A stretch of 64,000 nt of DNA from Reclinomonas americana ATCC 50394 (taxonomy: Eukaryota; Jakobida; Jakobea; Jakobida). Shown here piece by piece: positions 46,745 to 59,979 of this stretch. The translations under genes and the position numbers were made by a program. The notes below the pieces were generated by a model. That model was not told the origin of the DNA, made no database searches, and saw nothing but the letters and a program-made list of their open reading frames with translations. Numbering within the stretch: position 1 is the first letter of the stretch; every line of letters starts with the position of its first letter. Location of the stretch: the NCBI GenBank assembly GCA_048213135.1, contig PS015054.1, positions 23,090 through 87,089 of the forward strand. Direction: 5' to 3'.

Positions 46745-48707
46745 AAGAGCAGCCTTCTCCTCCGCCTGCAGTGGTGGTCGGGTGCCCGGCCGATGCCGAC
46801 GAGCTGTACAAGTGCCTGGCGGTCACTGGTGTGTGTGTATGTGTGTATGTGTGTTGCTAAGAGTGTGTGTGTACATTCATCGTACCTGACTGCGCTGTGC
46901 AGAGGAGGCCTTCAAGTTCAAAGAATGGCTTCCGGCCGATTTTTTCCGCGTCACATGGAACGCCGAGGAGTCGCCGTCGTTGGCCTATCATCGATGTGTG
47001 ACGGTTGGTTGACGCATGTGTGCACACACACGCACACACGCGTGCATTCGTGATACAGACTGATTTCCTCGTGTGTGTGCGCAGGTCGGCGACACTGTGG
47101 TCAGCTGTCTGCGGTGTTTGCCTCGGCATGTGCAGTGTGGCGCCAGCATTCTTCGTGTGTTGCGTGGCGCACATTCCTGTGCTCTGCTGTGAGTGGTGTG
47201 GCGAGCTCGAGAGATCTGAGTGAGTGCGTGCAGTGGTTGCATCGCCGATGTGTCGACGCATCCGGCGCACCAGCGCAAGGGCTATGCCACGAAGCTGCTG
47301 TCGGGCACCATTGAGTACATGCAGCGTTGCGTCCTCCTCCTCTTCCCTCTTCTTCTTCTTCCCTGCTCAAGCTTGTGTGTTCGCACAGAGGAAGGCTACC
47401 ACTTGTCGATGCTGCTGACAAACACGGCGACGGCGCCCGTGTACGAAAAGTTCGGCTACTGCTCGTTCCCCACGCCACAGCTGATGGTGCACTTGTTGGG
47501 TGAGTACGAGATCCATCTGACTGTGCGTTTGTGCGATCCGGTTCCTGATTCTCCCGAGAAAGGCTTGTCGACGCTGCGTGACGCGCCGGCGGGAGACGGT
47601 CGCTCCATCATTCGACCGTACAAGCACGAGAAGGATGCGGTGGCGGTGAATCTGGTGTACGCCGAGCATCACGCCCGTGTGCTGTCGCGCGGTGCCGTCA
47701 CGCGCTCCGAGGCGTATCATGAGCGCTCACTGCGCTGGTTCTACGATCCCGAGCTCTTCCTCGTGGCAGCGTGTGAGGACGGCTCTGTCGACGGATTCGT
47801 GCGAGCCACTCTCGAAGGTGCGCCACGTCTCGCTCTCTGCTCCCACTGTTGCTTTATCGGTTCACACAGATAGCGCATGCACAGTTGAGCACGTCAAGTT
47901 GGAGATCCACGACCTGTGCTTGGCCACCGACACCAGTTCCGACGTGGCTTTCCGGTTGCTGCGCGAGCTGATTTCGACGGTGCTCGCACGGCTGCCACTG
48001 CGACAGGAGACTCCCCGTCTAACCGTGTCGTTCTTTGGGTCGCCGGAGCCGGAGCTTCTCACGCACTTGAACTATGTGCTGGACGAGGCCGACGTGCAGC
48101 GCACTCTCGAGTGGCATCCCACACCTGGTTCGACAAACTCACTTTCCCCACTTCGTGCTTAGCTCTGACTGCTGTCCTTGCCAGGTGTATTCCAGGTGCG
48201 CATGCTCACTCCGCCGGTGATGTTGCTGCAGGCGCTGGAAAAGGACATTGAGGAGCGCCTGGCGGCTGTGCCCCTGCAGCTGCCGTTTGAACTGTGCATG
48301 CTCGTGGGGGAGAGCCGCCAGGTGGCCTCGATTCGTCGCGACGACAGGGGCGAGGTCACTGTGCACGACTCGTTTGCCGCCATTTGTGCGTTGCTTCCTC
48401 CCCCCGTAGCCGCTTGTGCGATGTGCAGCGAGTTGCTCACCTCTGTGGACAGGTGATGTGTGCATGCAGCTGCACTTGACGGAGCGCGATTTCCTGGCCT
48501 TCTTCCTTGGCTTCTCAGGTGCGTCTCCCAATGCCATTTCCCCTGTCCGCGCCGTGGTACGTGCTCACGCCGTGTGCGTTGCACAACACAGGATCCTCAG
48601 CGGCCTTTACACCCAAGAGTTTCGGGCAGCCGTGGTCCATAATATTGGCGGCTGCTTTTGTGCCACCACATCGCCCCTTCTTCTGGAACAAGGTCGACAA
48701 ATTCTGA
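46648..48707 (+). CDS. GNAT acetyltransferase of the Eis-like type with a C-terminal SCP2-like region
   Basis: ATG 46648 starts MSEPHAEASEVASAAP, followed by a poly-Ala run. The first GNAT module has GCIADVSTHPAHQRKGYATK, with the acetyl-CoA-binding Q/R-x-x-G-x-A/G loop as QRKGYA. It continues EGYHLSMLLTNTATAPVYEK with FGYCSFP. A second related module reads YHERSLRWFYDPELFLVAAC, EDGSVDGFVRATLEG and LRELISTVLARLP. The C-terminal part has FELCMLVGESRQVASIRRDD, LHLTERDFLAFFLGFSG and ends RPFFWNKVDKF at 48707. Two GNAT folds followed by a sterol-carrier-like domain and a terminal FW...D.F motif is the architecture of Eis and related acetyltransferases (COG4552). The substrate is unknown. About seven exons; splice sites approximate. 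Confidence 0.7.
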
Positions 48708-48763
48708 CACATCGTTCCACCCGCGCAAAAGGTAGTAGCAGTATAACAAAGGACACGTTTGAT

Positions 48764-50592
48764 TCATGATTTCTCCGTGGCTGTCGATGACGGTGGTGGT
48801 GGTGGTGTGAGTTCGGAGAGCGGCCACCGCGGTCTAGGTTGCAATAAATGCGAGTCGTGCGGTGTTGGCGGTTCGCCAGCGCGCAGTCTGCATGCGGCAC
48901 GGCACATGAGCGTACAAAAGAACAGCGAGTGGGTGGGTGGGTGGGTACAGCGTACCGTTCCATGGTGGCCCACGCCACCATGACTCCATTGTCAGTGGCG
49001 TATCGCATCGGTGCGCACTCGAGTGGCACGCCACGCGAGTCACACAATTGTTGCAAGCTGCTACGAATGTGCTGGTTCGCCGAGACGCCACCGCACAGTA
49101 CCTGCCGCCGTGCACAGTGAGATACGTGAAAGCAACAGAAACGCACGTGTGCTACAAGACACACCATGGCGCGCACGGACGTTGGTCCGAGGCGATCCAG
49201 TGCGACGCGAGTCTTGAACACCAGCTGCGCAGTGGCCGCATGCTGGAAACTGGCACACAAGTCACGCTTCGTGGCATCGTCAACCGACGCACTGGCACGA
49301 TGCTGGCCACTCGTCAGCAGCAATCGCGCTCACGTCGCGCCACGGAACATCAATGAACCACGAACTCACTTTGGAGAAGCGTTCGCGTACTTGGTGGATG
49401 GTGGGCTCGTTGGAACTCGTCGCCTGGCTCTCAATCATTCGCACCGTGCGCAACACGGCTGACTTGAGACCAGAGAACGAAAAGTCGAGGGTGGACGACG
49501 TGTGAAGACCAATCTGCGCACGGAGCGCACCGTCAGAGAGACGTGCAGCTCTTCTCGCAGCAGGAGTCACGCACCGGCAACGTGAATCGTGAGGCGTCGC
49601 CCTCACGAGCCCACTCCTCCACCGCTCGCCCGCCAAGCAGTGTGTCGGTCTGTGGATCACCACCCTTCGCAGTCGGCAACGAGCATCAACACCGCATGAC
49701 GAGAGAGATGCACGCATACACACACACACACCTCCACACCCAGCAGCCGTGCGATCTTGTCGTATACTTCGCCGAGACTGTCGTCTCGTGTTTGACCGAG
49801 CACCTCGTACTCGCCCAGAGCCCGTGCGTGCGCCAGCAAGCAGTGCCCGCCACTGACCAGCAATGTCAGAAACGGGAACTGTGAGCAGCAGTTGAGTCGG
49901 AGCGACGAGTTCGTGGGCAAAAGGTGAAGTGGTAGACCTCCAGCTGTCGGCTGGTGAGTCGGGCCGTCAGCACGTGTGCTTCAAGATGGTTGCTGTGGCG
50001 ATGGGCTCCGTCAGCGACAGAAAGAAAAGAGAGGCAGGGGAGTGGCGGACGCTGCCGCAACATGGCATACAGCGGCACGCGATGTTTGAGCGACAGCGCC
50101 TTGGCAAAGTTCACACCCTCGGCCAAGCATATTTGCAATCCAGGACCCGCCGTGACGCCGATGGCGTGCACCACCGATCCATCGAGACTTACTCCACTCT
50201 CCTGCAGAGCCTCTCGCATGCACCGATCCAGATGCTCCCGATGCAGACTGGCGACAATCGTTGAGCAGGCAGACAACACACGACATGTGCCTGGCAAAAA
50301 CACACACAGCCACCTGCTCGAGACCGTCGGATGCACGCCTCCGTACTCGCGGTACATCTGTGTGTGAGTGAAGCGCGACTCGCCTTGCATCCACACGCGC
50401 ACTCAGTCGCTGCTGTGAGCAAAAACACGCGACACATGCACTCGCAAACGCACCAAGCACTTGTCCACGCTCGTCCACCACTCCAATGCCCGTGTCATCA
50501 CAGCTCGTCTCAATGCCCACCACTACCTTTGCCGTCCTTCTCACCCCGCTCGTGTGCATCCATCGTAATGATCCGAGCCGCGTCAGCCACAT
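48764..50592 (-). CDS. QRI7: Mitochondrial tRNA t6A threonylcarbamoyltransferase (Qri7/OSGEPL1)
   Basis: ATG 50592 starts [20 protein letters not shown], a basic, Ser/Leu-rich presequence fitting mitochondria. The family motifs follow: [72 protein letters not shown] (HxxxH metal site), [70 protein letters not shown] and [16 protein letters not shown]. The final splice (GAACG to ACTGCGC) yields ERLRAGE and the ending RPRWPLSEL, as in the family. The enzyme transfers the threonylcarbamoyl group to A37 of ANN-decoding tRNAs. The C-terminus is extended by Pro/Ser-rich residues. The gene is complete. Confidence 0.93.
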
Positions 50593-50657
50593 GTGATTCG
50601 CGCTGCGCGGTGTCCTGTCAGTGTCCGAGCTCGCGCGTTTCGTGTCTTTGTGTTTGC
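50593..50657. promoter_or_regulatory. 65-bp bidirectional promoter
   Basis: The start codons of the QRI7 gene (-) and the membrane-protein gene (+) are only 65 bp apart, so the two 5' UTRs or promoters must overlap. No TATA box was seen. Confidence 0.45.
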
Positions 50658-53364
<2,707 letters not shown>

Positions 53365-53385
53365 TGTACACTTTGTGTCTGTCTC

Positions 53386-54582
53386 TCATGTTGCAACAAA
53401 CTCATTCATGTGCCGCGCCAGTGTCAGAACCTCTTGCGCCGTGTCGTGATCGAAATTGTGCCCGGAGCCTTCGATGACGTGCAGGGTGCAGTCGGGTATG
53501 ACGCGCGAGAAGTGCTCGGCGTCGGACAGCGGGATGACGCGATCGTGATCGCCGTGCAGCAACAGCACTCGCGACGACTGAATGTGCGCACCAATGTCGC
53601 CCATGTCGAGTGCCGCGCGCTGCTGCGCGAGTTCGCGAGTGACCAGACAGTCGCGGCCACGAGTGTGCCACACGAAGGAGCCTGTGGTCTCCAGTTGTTC
53701 CAGTTGCTCCGACGAGAAGCGCGACTTGAGGCCGCCACCTGCACACACACGATTGTTGAGGGGTGGGGCCCGGCCGGGAGACTCTATGTCTTCTGCTGGC
53801 GCAACTCATGTCGAAGCGAGCGCTGATGGAGATGACGCAAGGAGGAGGCGGCTCCTCTGCGTTGCCGGAAACGGCTGCCGCATACATGAGCACCACGTTG
53901 CCGCCCTGCGAGTGTCCGGCCACAGCCGCCACATGATGACCAGCGGCGCGCAAATGACGAATCTGCAAGCCCATCCATCACAGGTCGGCAAAGAGATGCA
54001 CACAGGCAGAAGAAGAGAGCATCGTGCGTGACGCACCACCGCCCGCAGATCGTCGACCTCGGCCACCAAGTTGCCCCACAACAGCGGTCCGTCCGACTCG
54101 CCATTGCCGGCAAAGTCAAAGGCGAATACAGGCGGTGACAAGTGCGGATACAGCTGCAGCGGATGGAGATGTCATGTGTCCATGTACGCAGACAGACGAA
54201 ATGCGCGAGAGATGAACACCTGTGGGTAACTGCACGCGGCGCAAGAGAGATGGTTGGTTGATCATGTGTGATCGGATGAATCATGCATGCATGCATGGAT
54301 CTCACGCAACAAATCGGACTCTTTCGTGCACATCATGCCATGGCAAAACACAATGACATCGTTTGTCTGCAGGCAAAGCACGCAGAGGGGCACTCCAATT
54401 CCGTGAGGTGTCGCATCTCATGCCGCACTTATGGCAAGTGGGAGGCAATCACCAACCTCCGCGTGCGGATTCGAATTCCACCAGGCACCACACAGGCGCC
54501 GCCGCTCATCAGTGATCCACTCGCGTTTCTCGCCCATCGAATGTGCGCAGATTGCACAAGACTCGGAGGACGTCGCAATCAT
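53386..54582 (-). CDS. Alpha/beta hydrolase (serine-aminopeptidase-like esterase/lipase)
   Basis: ATG 54582 starts MIATSSESCAICAHSMGEKR. A phase-0 splice leads to TNDVIVFCHGMMCTKESDLL (oxyanion-hole HG). Then VFAFDFAGNGESDGPLLWGN, VAAVAGHSQGGNVVLMYAAA with the nucleophile Ser in GHSQGG (about 53910), and RVLLLHGDHDRVIPLSDAEH with the acid Asp. HVIEGSGHNFDHDTAQEVLT supplies the catalytic His. It ends HMNEFVAT at 53386. Closest in my knowledge are plant and bacterial hydrolases with DFAGNGES...GN, annotated only as alpha/beta hydrolases. The triad is complete, so it is probably active; the substrate is unknown. The stop lies 21 bp from the stop of the convergent membrane-protein gene. Confidence 0.82.
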
Positions 54583-54760
54583 TTTCTGACCGTTAGAATT
54601 CGACCGGACGTTTCGATTGGGGATTTGTGGAATTTTGCGAGAGAAAGCGTGCGGTGAGAGGAAGTGCGAGAGAGAGAAGGATACGGCCGAACGCAGGGAC
54701 TGAGGAAACAAGAAACAAGAAAACAAGTCACGCCATAGCCTAGTGTGACACTCGACGACC
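54583..54760. promoter_or_regulatory. Bidirectional promoter, hydrolase / phosphodiesterase
   Basis: The 178 bp between divergent starts include a GA-rich patch (54645-54680) and an AAACAAG-rich stretch (54705-54728). The promoter role is inferred from position only. Confidence 0.4.
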
Positions 54761-57700
54761 ATGGGGTGAGTGCAATCCAACCACGACGACGATGGCGATT
54801 GCCGACTTTGTGCTGACTGTGGTGCAGATGCGGAACGTCTTTGCATTCTGGCCTCCTGCCGCGTGGTGAGTGACTCTTCACCGACGCACACACACACACA
54901 CACACACACGTGCGACATGCACATGAAAGAAGAAGAAGAGTCGAGATACATGTTTGAAAAAGCCGTTTGATTGATTTCCACCAAGTTTGGCCGTTGACAC
55001 AATCACTTTCGCTCACTGTTCTGGGGGGTTTGATTCATGTCGCAGTGCCGACGGCCATCATGAGTGAGGGCACGGATGTGTACTTTACGCAGCTGTCGTC
55101 GCAGTCGGGCTCGCCACTCGGCTTTTGCCACTTCAAAGTGTTGCGTTTTCTCCCCTGTATCGTCGTTTTCTCATTATGTGTGTGCGCCTTTTGAACTCAC
55201 CTTGCCTTGTGTGGCGGTTCCGAACAGGACTCGCCGTGGTGATGTGCATGTGGGTGCCACTCGTGTCGGTGTCGACCCTGCGTACTGGGAGAGCTTCCGT
55301 CATCGCGTCGAGCTGAAACCAGAGGTATGCAATGTGTTTATTTGTTCACTCACCGCATGTGTTGTTCACCATGTATGTTGCGTGCGTGTGCGTGTGTGTG
55401 CTCGTCTTGCAGTGGCAGAACATGCGCATGTCGGCCACCGTCTTCTTTTCCTCGATCAAAAAGGCATTTGAGGACAACAGTGCACGTGCCCAGGTGTGTT
55501 CGGGATCTCTCTCTCTCTCTCTGTTCTGCACCCTGCTCATCATGTGTACGCGGCAGGTGTCGCGCGACGAGAACATGCTCAACGTGATGGTGCCGATCGG
55601 CACCGGCAGCTTTGTGATGAGTCTGCGTCGCATCACCGACACTCCGCTGGCATACCGCGCCGCTGAGATCTTCTTCCAGGAGATGCTGAACTCGGTGCAA
55701 TCGATGCGCAAGCAAGTCGAGTCGAAGAAGCGTGAGTCGCTGCCTCTGTCTCTACTGCACGCATTCCTCCCTTCCCACCAGTCATCTCACGCTGACCACA
55801 GCTCGTGAGTCGGCTGCTGCCGATCGCGAGGTCAGCGCGGCGTTCTCGGAGAACCCGCTGACGCCGAACCAAAAGTCGACCCGGCCTCGTGTCGCCCCGA
55901 TTGACGACGACCCCGACGCACCAGTGCCGGTCAAGGTCAGCTCTCGGCCGCCAAACACACCGCTGTCGCCGTCAAGCAAGGCAAACCGCCGTGGATCTCG
56001 CGTTCTCTCGCCCACTCCCATTAGCAAGCTGTCGCCGACGGCATCGGTCAAGTCGGTGGACACGCAGCGCAGTCGCCGTGCGGCCGAGGACAAGGAGAAC
56101 AAGAGCTCGTCCAAGTCGTCGCGCAAGTATGCGCCGACGTTGCCGGCCGACGAAACGGAGCCGGCCAGCGGGGGCATGTCGCCGACCAAGGCGAGCTCGG
56201 AGAAGGGTCACGATGCGGGCGACGATGCGGCCTCGGATGACTCGGCCGACTCGGAGGAGCTGAGAATTCGTGCGTCGCGCGCCCGTTTCTCACCGCGGCG
56301 CATGTCGATGGCTCCGCCAAGGAGGCCCATTTCGGCGGCCGGTCCCGGCCCTGTGCAGTACAGAGCTCCTGGAGCGCTCATGCAGCGTTGCGTAGCCACC
56401 GCCCCGTTATCCACTTAACTATCCATGACAAGCGCCCTCTAACCGTCTTGCCCTGTTCCTCTCCCAACAGGTCGTGAAAGCAACGCTGTCACGCTGCCGG
56501 TGGACAAGGCCATTGGCATCCTCAACTATCTCAAGGCAGCTCTGATCTCGAGCGGTGAGTGAGGCGAGGTCAGGCACTATATCTTGCTTATTTCCTCACC
56601 ACCCCCATTGTCTGCGCGCACAGGCTTCCCCAAGGAGGACCAAGACAATGTGGAGTACGTCATTGGACTGTTCATCAGCAACGACTTTTACACCCCCGAG
56701 GCTCTGGACCCGGACTCTGCCTCACGTGCGTTTGCGCAACCAGAGATGGGGGGAAACCACGCAAAGAGAGTTCTCATCATGCCATTTGTTTACTGCAGAG
56801 GCGGAGACGGTGGAGGACAAGTGCGACACGCCGGCGGCGGTGCTGCGTGGTCACACGGACGACGAGATCACACAATTTGTGATGACCGAGCTCGTGCGCA
56901 AGGAGAGGAAGAAGACTGTGCGACAGGCCATGCGTGGCATGTTTGGTGCCTTCCGCTTCGCGTTGCGTCACCAACAGTCATCTTTTTTTGCAGTCGACTG
57001 GAGAGCTCACCCTTCCTCACACACACACACACACAACAGGCAAGCACTGAAGAAGAAGATGCAGACTATGCTGCTCGCAACCATTAATCCGGGCTCTCCC
57101 GAGGCCATGCTGCCGATCCTGAGCGGCATTAGTCACTGGGACTTTGACGTCTTCCAACTCTCCAACATGACCGGTCGACCACTGTACTACACCGGCATCT
57201 CGATATTCTACAAGTACAACTTGATCAAGAAGCTGCAGCTGGACGAGGAGCGCGTGAAGGCGTTCCTGACCGAGGTCGAGAAATCGTACCGCCCCAATCC
57301 CTACCACAACAACATCCACGCCGCAGATGTCACCCAAACGCTCTTCTACTTTATCCAGGCGGGAGGCTTTGATCTGTTGCGTCCTTGCGTCGTTGTCACT
57401 TGAAGCAAAGATAGTAGTATCTGACCGCAACAAACAAATCGCAGCTACTTGGACGACATTGACTTGTTCGCGGCGGTGTTTGCGGCTCTGATTCACGACG
57501 TGGACCACCCGGGTCTCAACAACATCTTCATGGTCAAGACCGAGTCTTTCGAGGCCATGACCTACAACGATCAGGCCGTGCTGGAGAATCACCACCTGAA
57601 GTTCGCCTTCCAGTTGCTCTACAACAGCGACTTCAACTTTGTCGGACACTTGCCACCTGAGAAGTTGAGCTGCGGCTGGTTGATCACCACCGCCATTGTC

Positions 57701-58255
57701 GCTGTCCATACTCACCCGTCACCGCACACAGGCGTCGCCAATTCCGCGACACTGTCATTCAAATGGTGCTCGCCACCGACATGGGCAAGCATCTGGAGTT
57801 TGTCGGCAAGTTCCAGAGCCGTTTGATGAAGAAGGGTGCGTGTGCATGTGTGCGCTGGTTGTTCTCTGCAGCAATGGATCTGATGACGTGCGCGCCACAC
57901 AGAGTTCGATCACAACGATCGCCAAGATATAATATTGCTGCTTCAGGTACTGCTCAAGTGCGCCGATGTCAGTAACCCGGCCAAGCCCATCGACATTTAC
58001 AAGTTGTGGGCCGACCGCGTGACGGAAGAGTTTTACCAGCAGGGCGATCGGGAGCGACAGCTCGCGCTCCCCGTGTCGCCGTTCATGGATCGCATGAAGC
58101 CATCGAAGGCCAAGTGCCAGATTGGCTTCATCGACTTCTTGACGCAGCCGCTGTACGACAATCTGGCCAGCTTTGTGCCAGCTCTGACACACACGGTCAA
58201 CATGATGAAGGACAATCGCCGCTACTGGGCGGGCCTCATGCCGCCCCCAGCGTGA
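54761..58255 (+). CDS. Class I cyclic-nucleotide phosphodiesterase with acylated N-terminus and novel N-terminal domain
   Basis: A 5-nt first exon ATGGG (54761-54765) splices to 54828-54865 and then 55046, giving MGCGTSLHSGLLPR, a strong N-myristoylation plus palmitoylation signal (Gly2, Cys3, Ser6). An unassigned domain follows: GTDVYFTQLSSQSGSPLGF, YWESFRHRVELKPE, ATVFFSSIKKAFEDNSARAQ, NVMVPIGTGSFVMSLRRITD and a helix to about 55730. Then a long Ser/Pro/Lys linker (55800-56350). The catalytic half begins VDKAIGILNYLKAALIS and has YHNNIHAADVTQTLFYF (about 57303), AALIHDVDHPGLNN (about 57485), MVLATDMGKH (after an AA/G-phase intron) and LLKCADVSNPAKP. All metal ligands of class I PDEs are present. 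It hydrolyses cAMP and/or cGMP, probably at a membrane. The splice between linker and catalytic part (near 56340 to 56471) and one N-terminal splice (55140-55228) are uncertain, so two genes remain possible. Confidence 0.8.
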
Positions 58256-58576
58256 GCCCGAACGTCGCCGCCCCAGAGGCAGACGTAGAAAAAAATAAGC
58301 GCCAGTTATCCTTTCCTCTCTCTCTCCCCTGCCACCCCCCTCATTCTCCCCTCCCTAGTGTGTGTGTGTGTGTGTCTGTATGCAAGTAGTGTGTTTTACC
58401 GCAAGCTTGCGTGTTTCGGAAAAAGTACCACCTCCCCGAGCAGCTGTTAAACCCCCTGTATATTTGCACTATCGCTGTCCCTCATCCTGGAGCGTTCTTG
58501 CGTGTCTCGGAGATTGAAGACGACGGTGACGGAGGAAAGAAAACGCTGAGCTTCGCAGGACATTCACAATCGATCA
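58256..58576. other. Intergenic region between the phosphodiesterase and the first CHCH gene
   Basis: This 321-bp interval has a CT-rich patch and a GT repeat (58360-58375). It probably contains the 3' UTR of the phosphodiesterase and the promoter of the next gene. No ORF is convincing. Confidence 0.5.
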
Positions 58577-59139
58577 ATGGCCGCGCGACGCCCACAGCTG
58601 CTGCCACCCAACGAGGCAGAGACCCTCAACAAGGCACTGCAGAGTGCACTCTACAGGTGGCTCCCACGACTGCGCATACACACACACCAATGCATGTGTG
58701 ACTGACTGCATCGCAGATCATGTCCGCAGTTCACCGAGGCACTGCGGTGCGCTCGCTCCGTCTCCAGCGATAAGCTCGAAAGCAAGTGCAGCAAGTACCT
58801 CGACGCCTCCGACGCCTGCTTCAAGAAGCAAGTGAGTATGTTTCATGAGATCGATGGATGTGAGTTCCGATCACTCATCATCGTCGCCGCGCACACAGAC
58901 CAAGGCCATCAAGCAGCACTGCAAGCAGGTGTGCACGATACTCTCTCTCTCTCACTCTCTCTCTCTCTCTCCCTCGCCCCCTCTCTTTGGGTGCTGATGC
59001 AGTTTTATGGCAGACTTCGGAAGTGGCTGTGGCGTGCGCGCACGAGAAACCCGGACGATGTGCACGCCAGGTGGCAGCCGCCGTCGACTGCATGGTGGAG
59101 TACATCTCCACGCATCCACCTCCCGCTGTTGATGAATGA
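58577..59139 (+). CDS. Small double-CHCH (CX9C) protein, probably mitochondrial intermembrane space
   Basis: Four exons (58577-58656, 58717-58831, 58899-58928, 59014-59139) sum to 351 nt and give 116 aa. It starts MAARRPQLLPPNEAETLNKA. Four cysteine pairs follow: CPQFTEALRC (CX8C), CSKYLDASDAC (CX9C), CKQTSEVAVAC (CX9C) and CARQVAAAVDC (CX9C), that is two coiled-coil-helix-coiled-coil-helix units. Such proteins are oxidised by Mia40/Erv1 and retained in the intermembrane space, acting in respiratory-complex assembly or structure. I cannot name the orthologue. Exon 3 is a 30-nt micro-exon contributing one Cys of a pair. A similar protein is encoded 104 bp downstream. Confidence 0.65.
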
Positions 59140-59242
59140 ACAAGCATGAAAGACAGAAGTTGTCTGGGCGGCGGAATCATGACAGACAAGGTCGTTGGCG
59201 AGGGGCGAGAATCATTGATCCTCGTACGCAACACAGGGGAGA

Positions 59243-59848
59243 ATGAGCACACTGCCCACCATCGGCGGCGGCGATCAGGGCTACCACAGCACGGGAGCGA
59301 ACGTTAATGCAAGTCCCGGTGCGGCGCGCCAGGCGCCGCCCTCTGCAAAGTTGGCGAATCAACCGAAAGCGCAGATGAGCTTGCTGCCGGAGGAGCTGAC
59401 CACTGCCATGGAGACTCGGGCGCACCGGTGAGCAGCGGGAGAAGGCAGTGGTGTGTTTTTTTCGTTGCACAGCGGCCCTCACACACACATGCACATCGAT
59501 AGGCGTTGCTCGGCGCACGTGAGCGCCTACCGTACGTGCTCCAGTCGTGTGCGCGAGGCGCACACTGGCAGCACGCCGCTGTCGCCGACAGAGGTGGAGA
59601 GCAAGTGCGGCATGGAGGCCGTGTCGCTGGCGCGTTGTCTCGACGAGCAGGCGCGAGTGATTGAGCAGCATTGCGTGGATCGCGTACAACACGTGCTCGA
59701 CTGCTTGCACGAGACGCCGTCCGAGTGGCGTGCCAAGCGGTGCGAGCCGCACATACGGACAGCCATGGAGTGCGTCCTCGGCATTCACGATCCGCCTGGA
59801 CCACAGCGCGACTCGGACAAGCAGCACGGACAGCATCGCGAAGACTAG
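59243..59848 (+). CDS. Second double-CHCH (four CX9C) protein, NDUFA8-like layout
   Basis: Two exons (59243-59427 and 59503-59848) give 176 aa, starting MSTLPTIGGGDQGYHSTG. The second exon has four perfect CX9C motifs: CSAHVSAYRTC, CGMEAVSLARC, CVDRVQHVLDC and CEPHIRTAMEC. The N-terminal 65 residues are Ala/Pro/Gln-rich. Four CX9C motifs in a protein of about 170 aa is the layout of complex I subunit NDUFA8 (PGIV), which is imported through the Mia40 route; the identification is by layout and not by other conserved residues. The genomic spacing to the upstream double-CHCH gene suggests an old tandem duplication or simply shared compactness. Confidence 0.65.
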
Positions 59849-59979
59849 TGAACATGCATCCATCCATCGCTACTTTTTCTTCACTTGCCACACACACACA
59901 CACGCACACTACATCGCCGCCATCACACTGATCACTGTACAAGCGGCTTTCTCCTCGTCGATCTCGAGCTCGATTGCGC

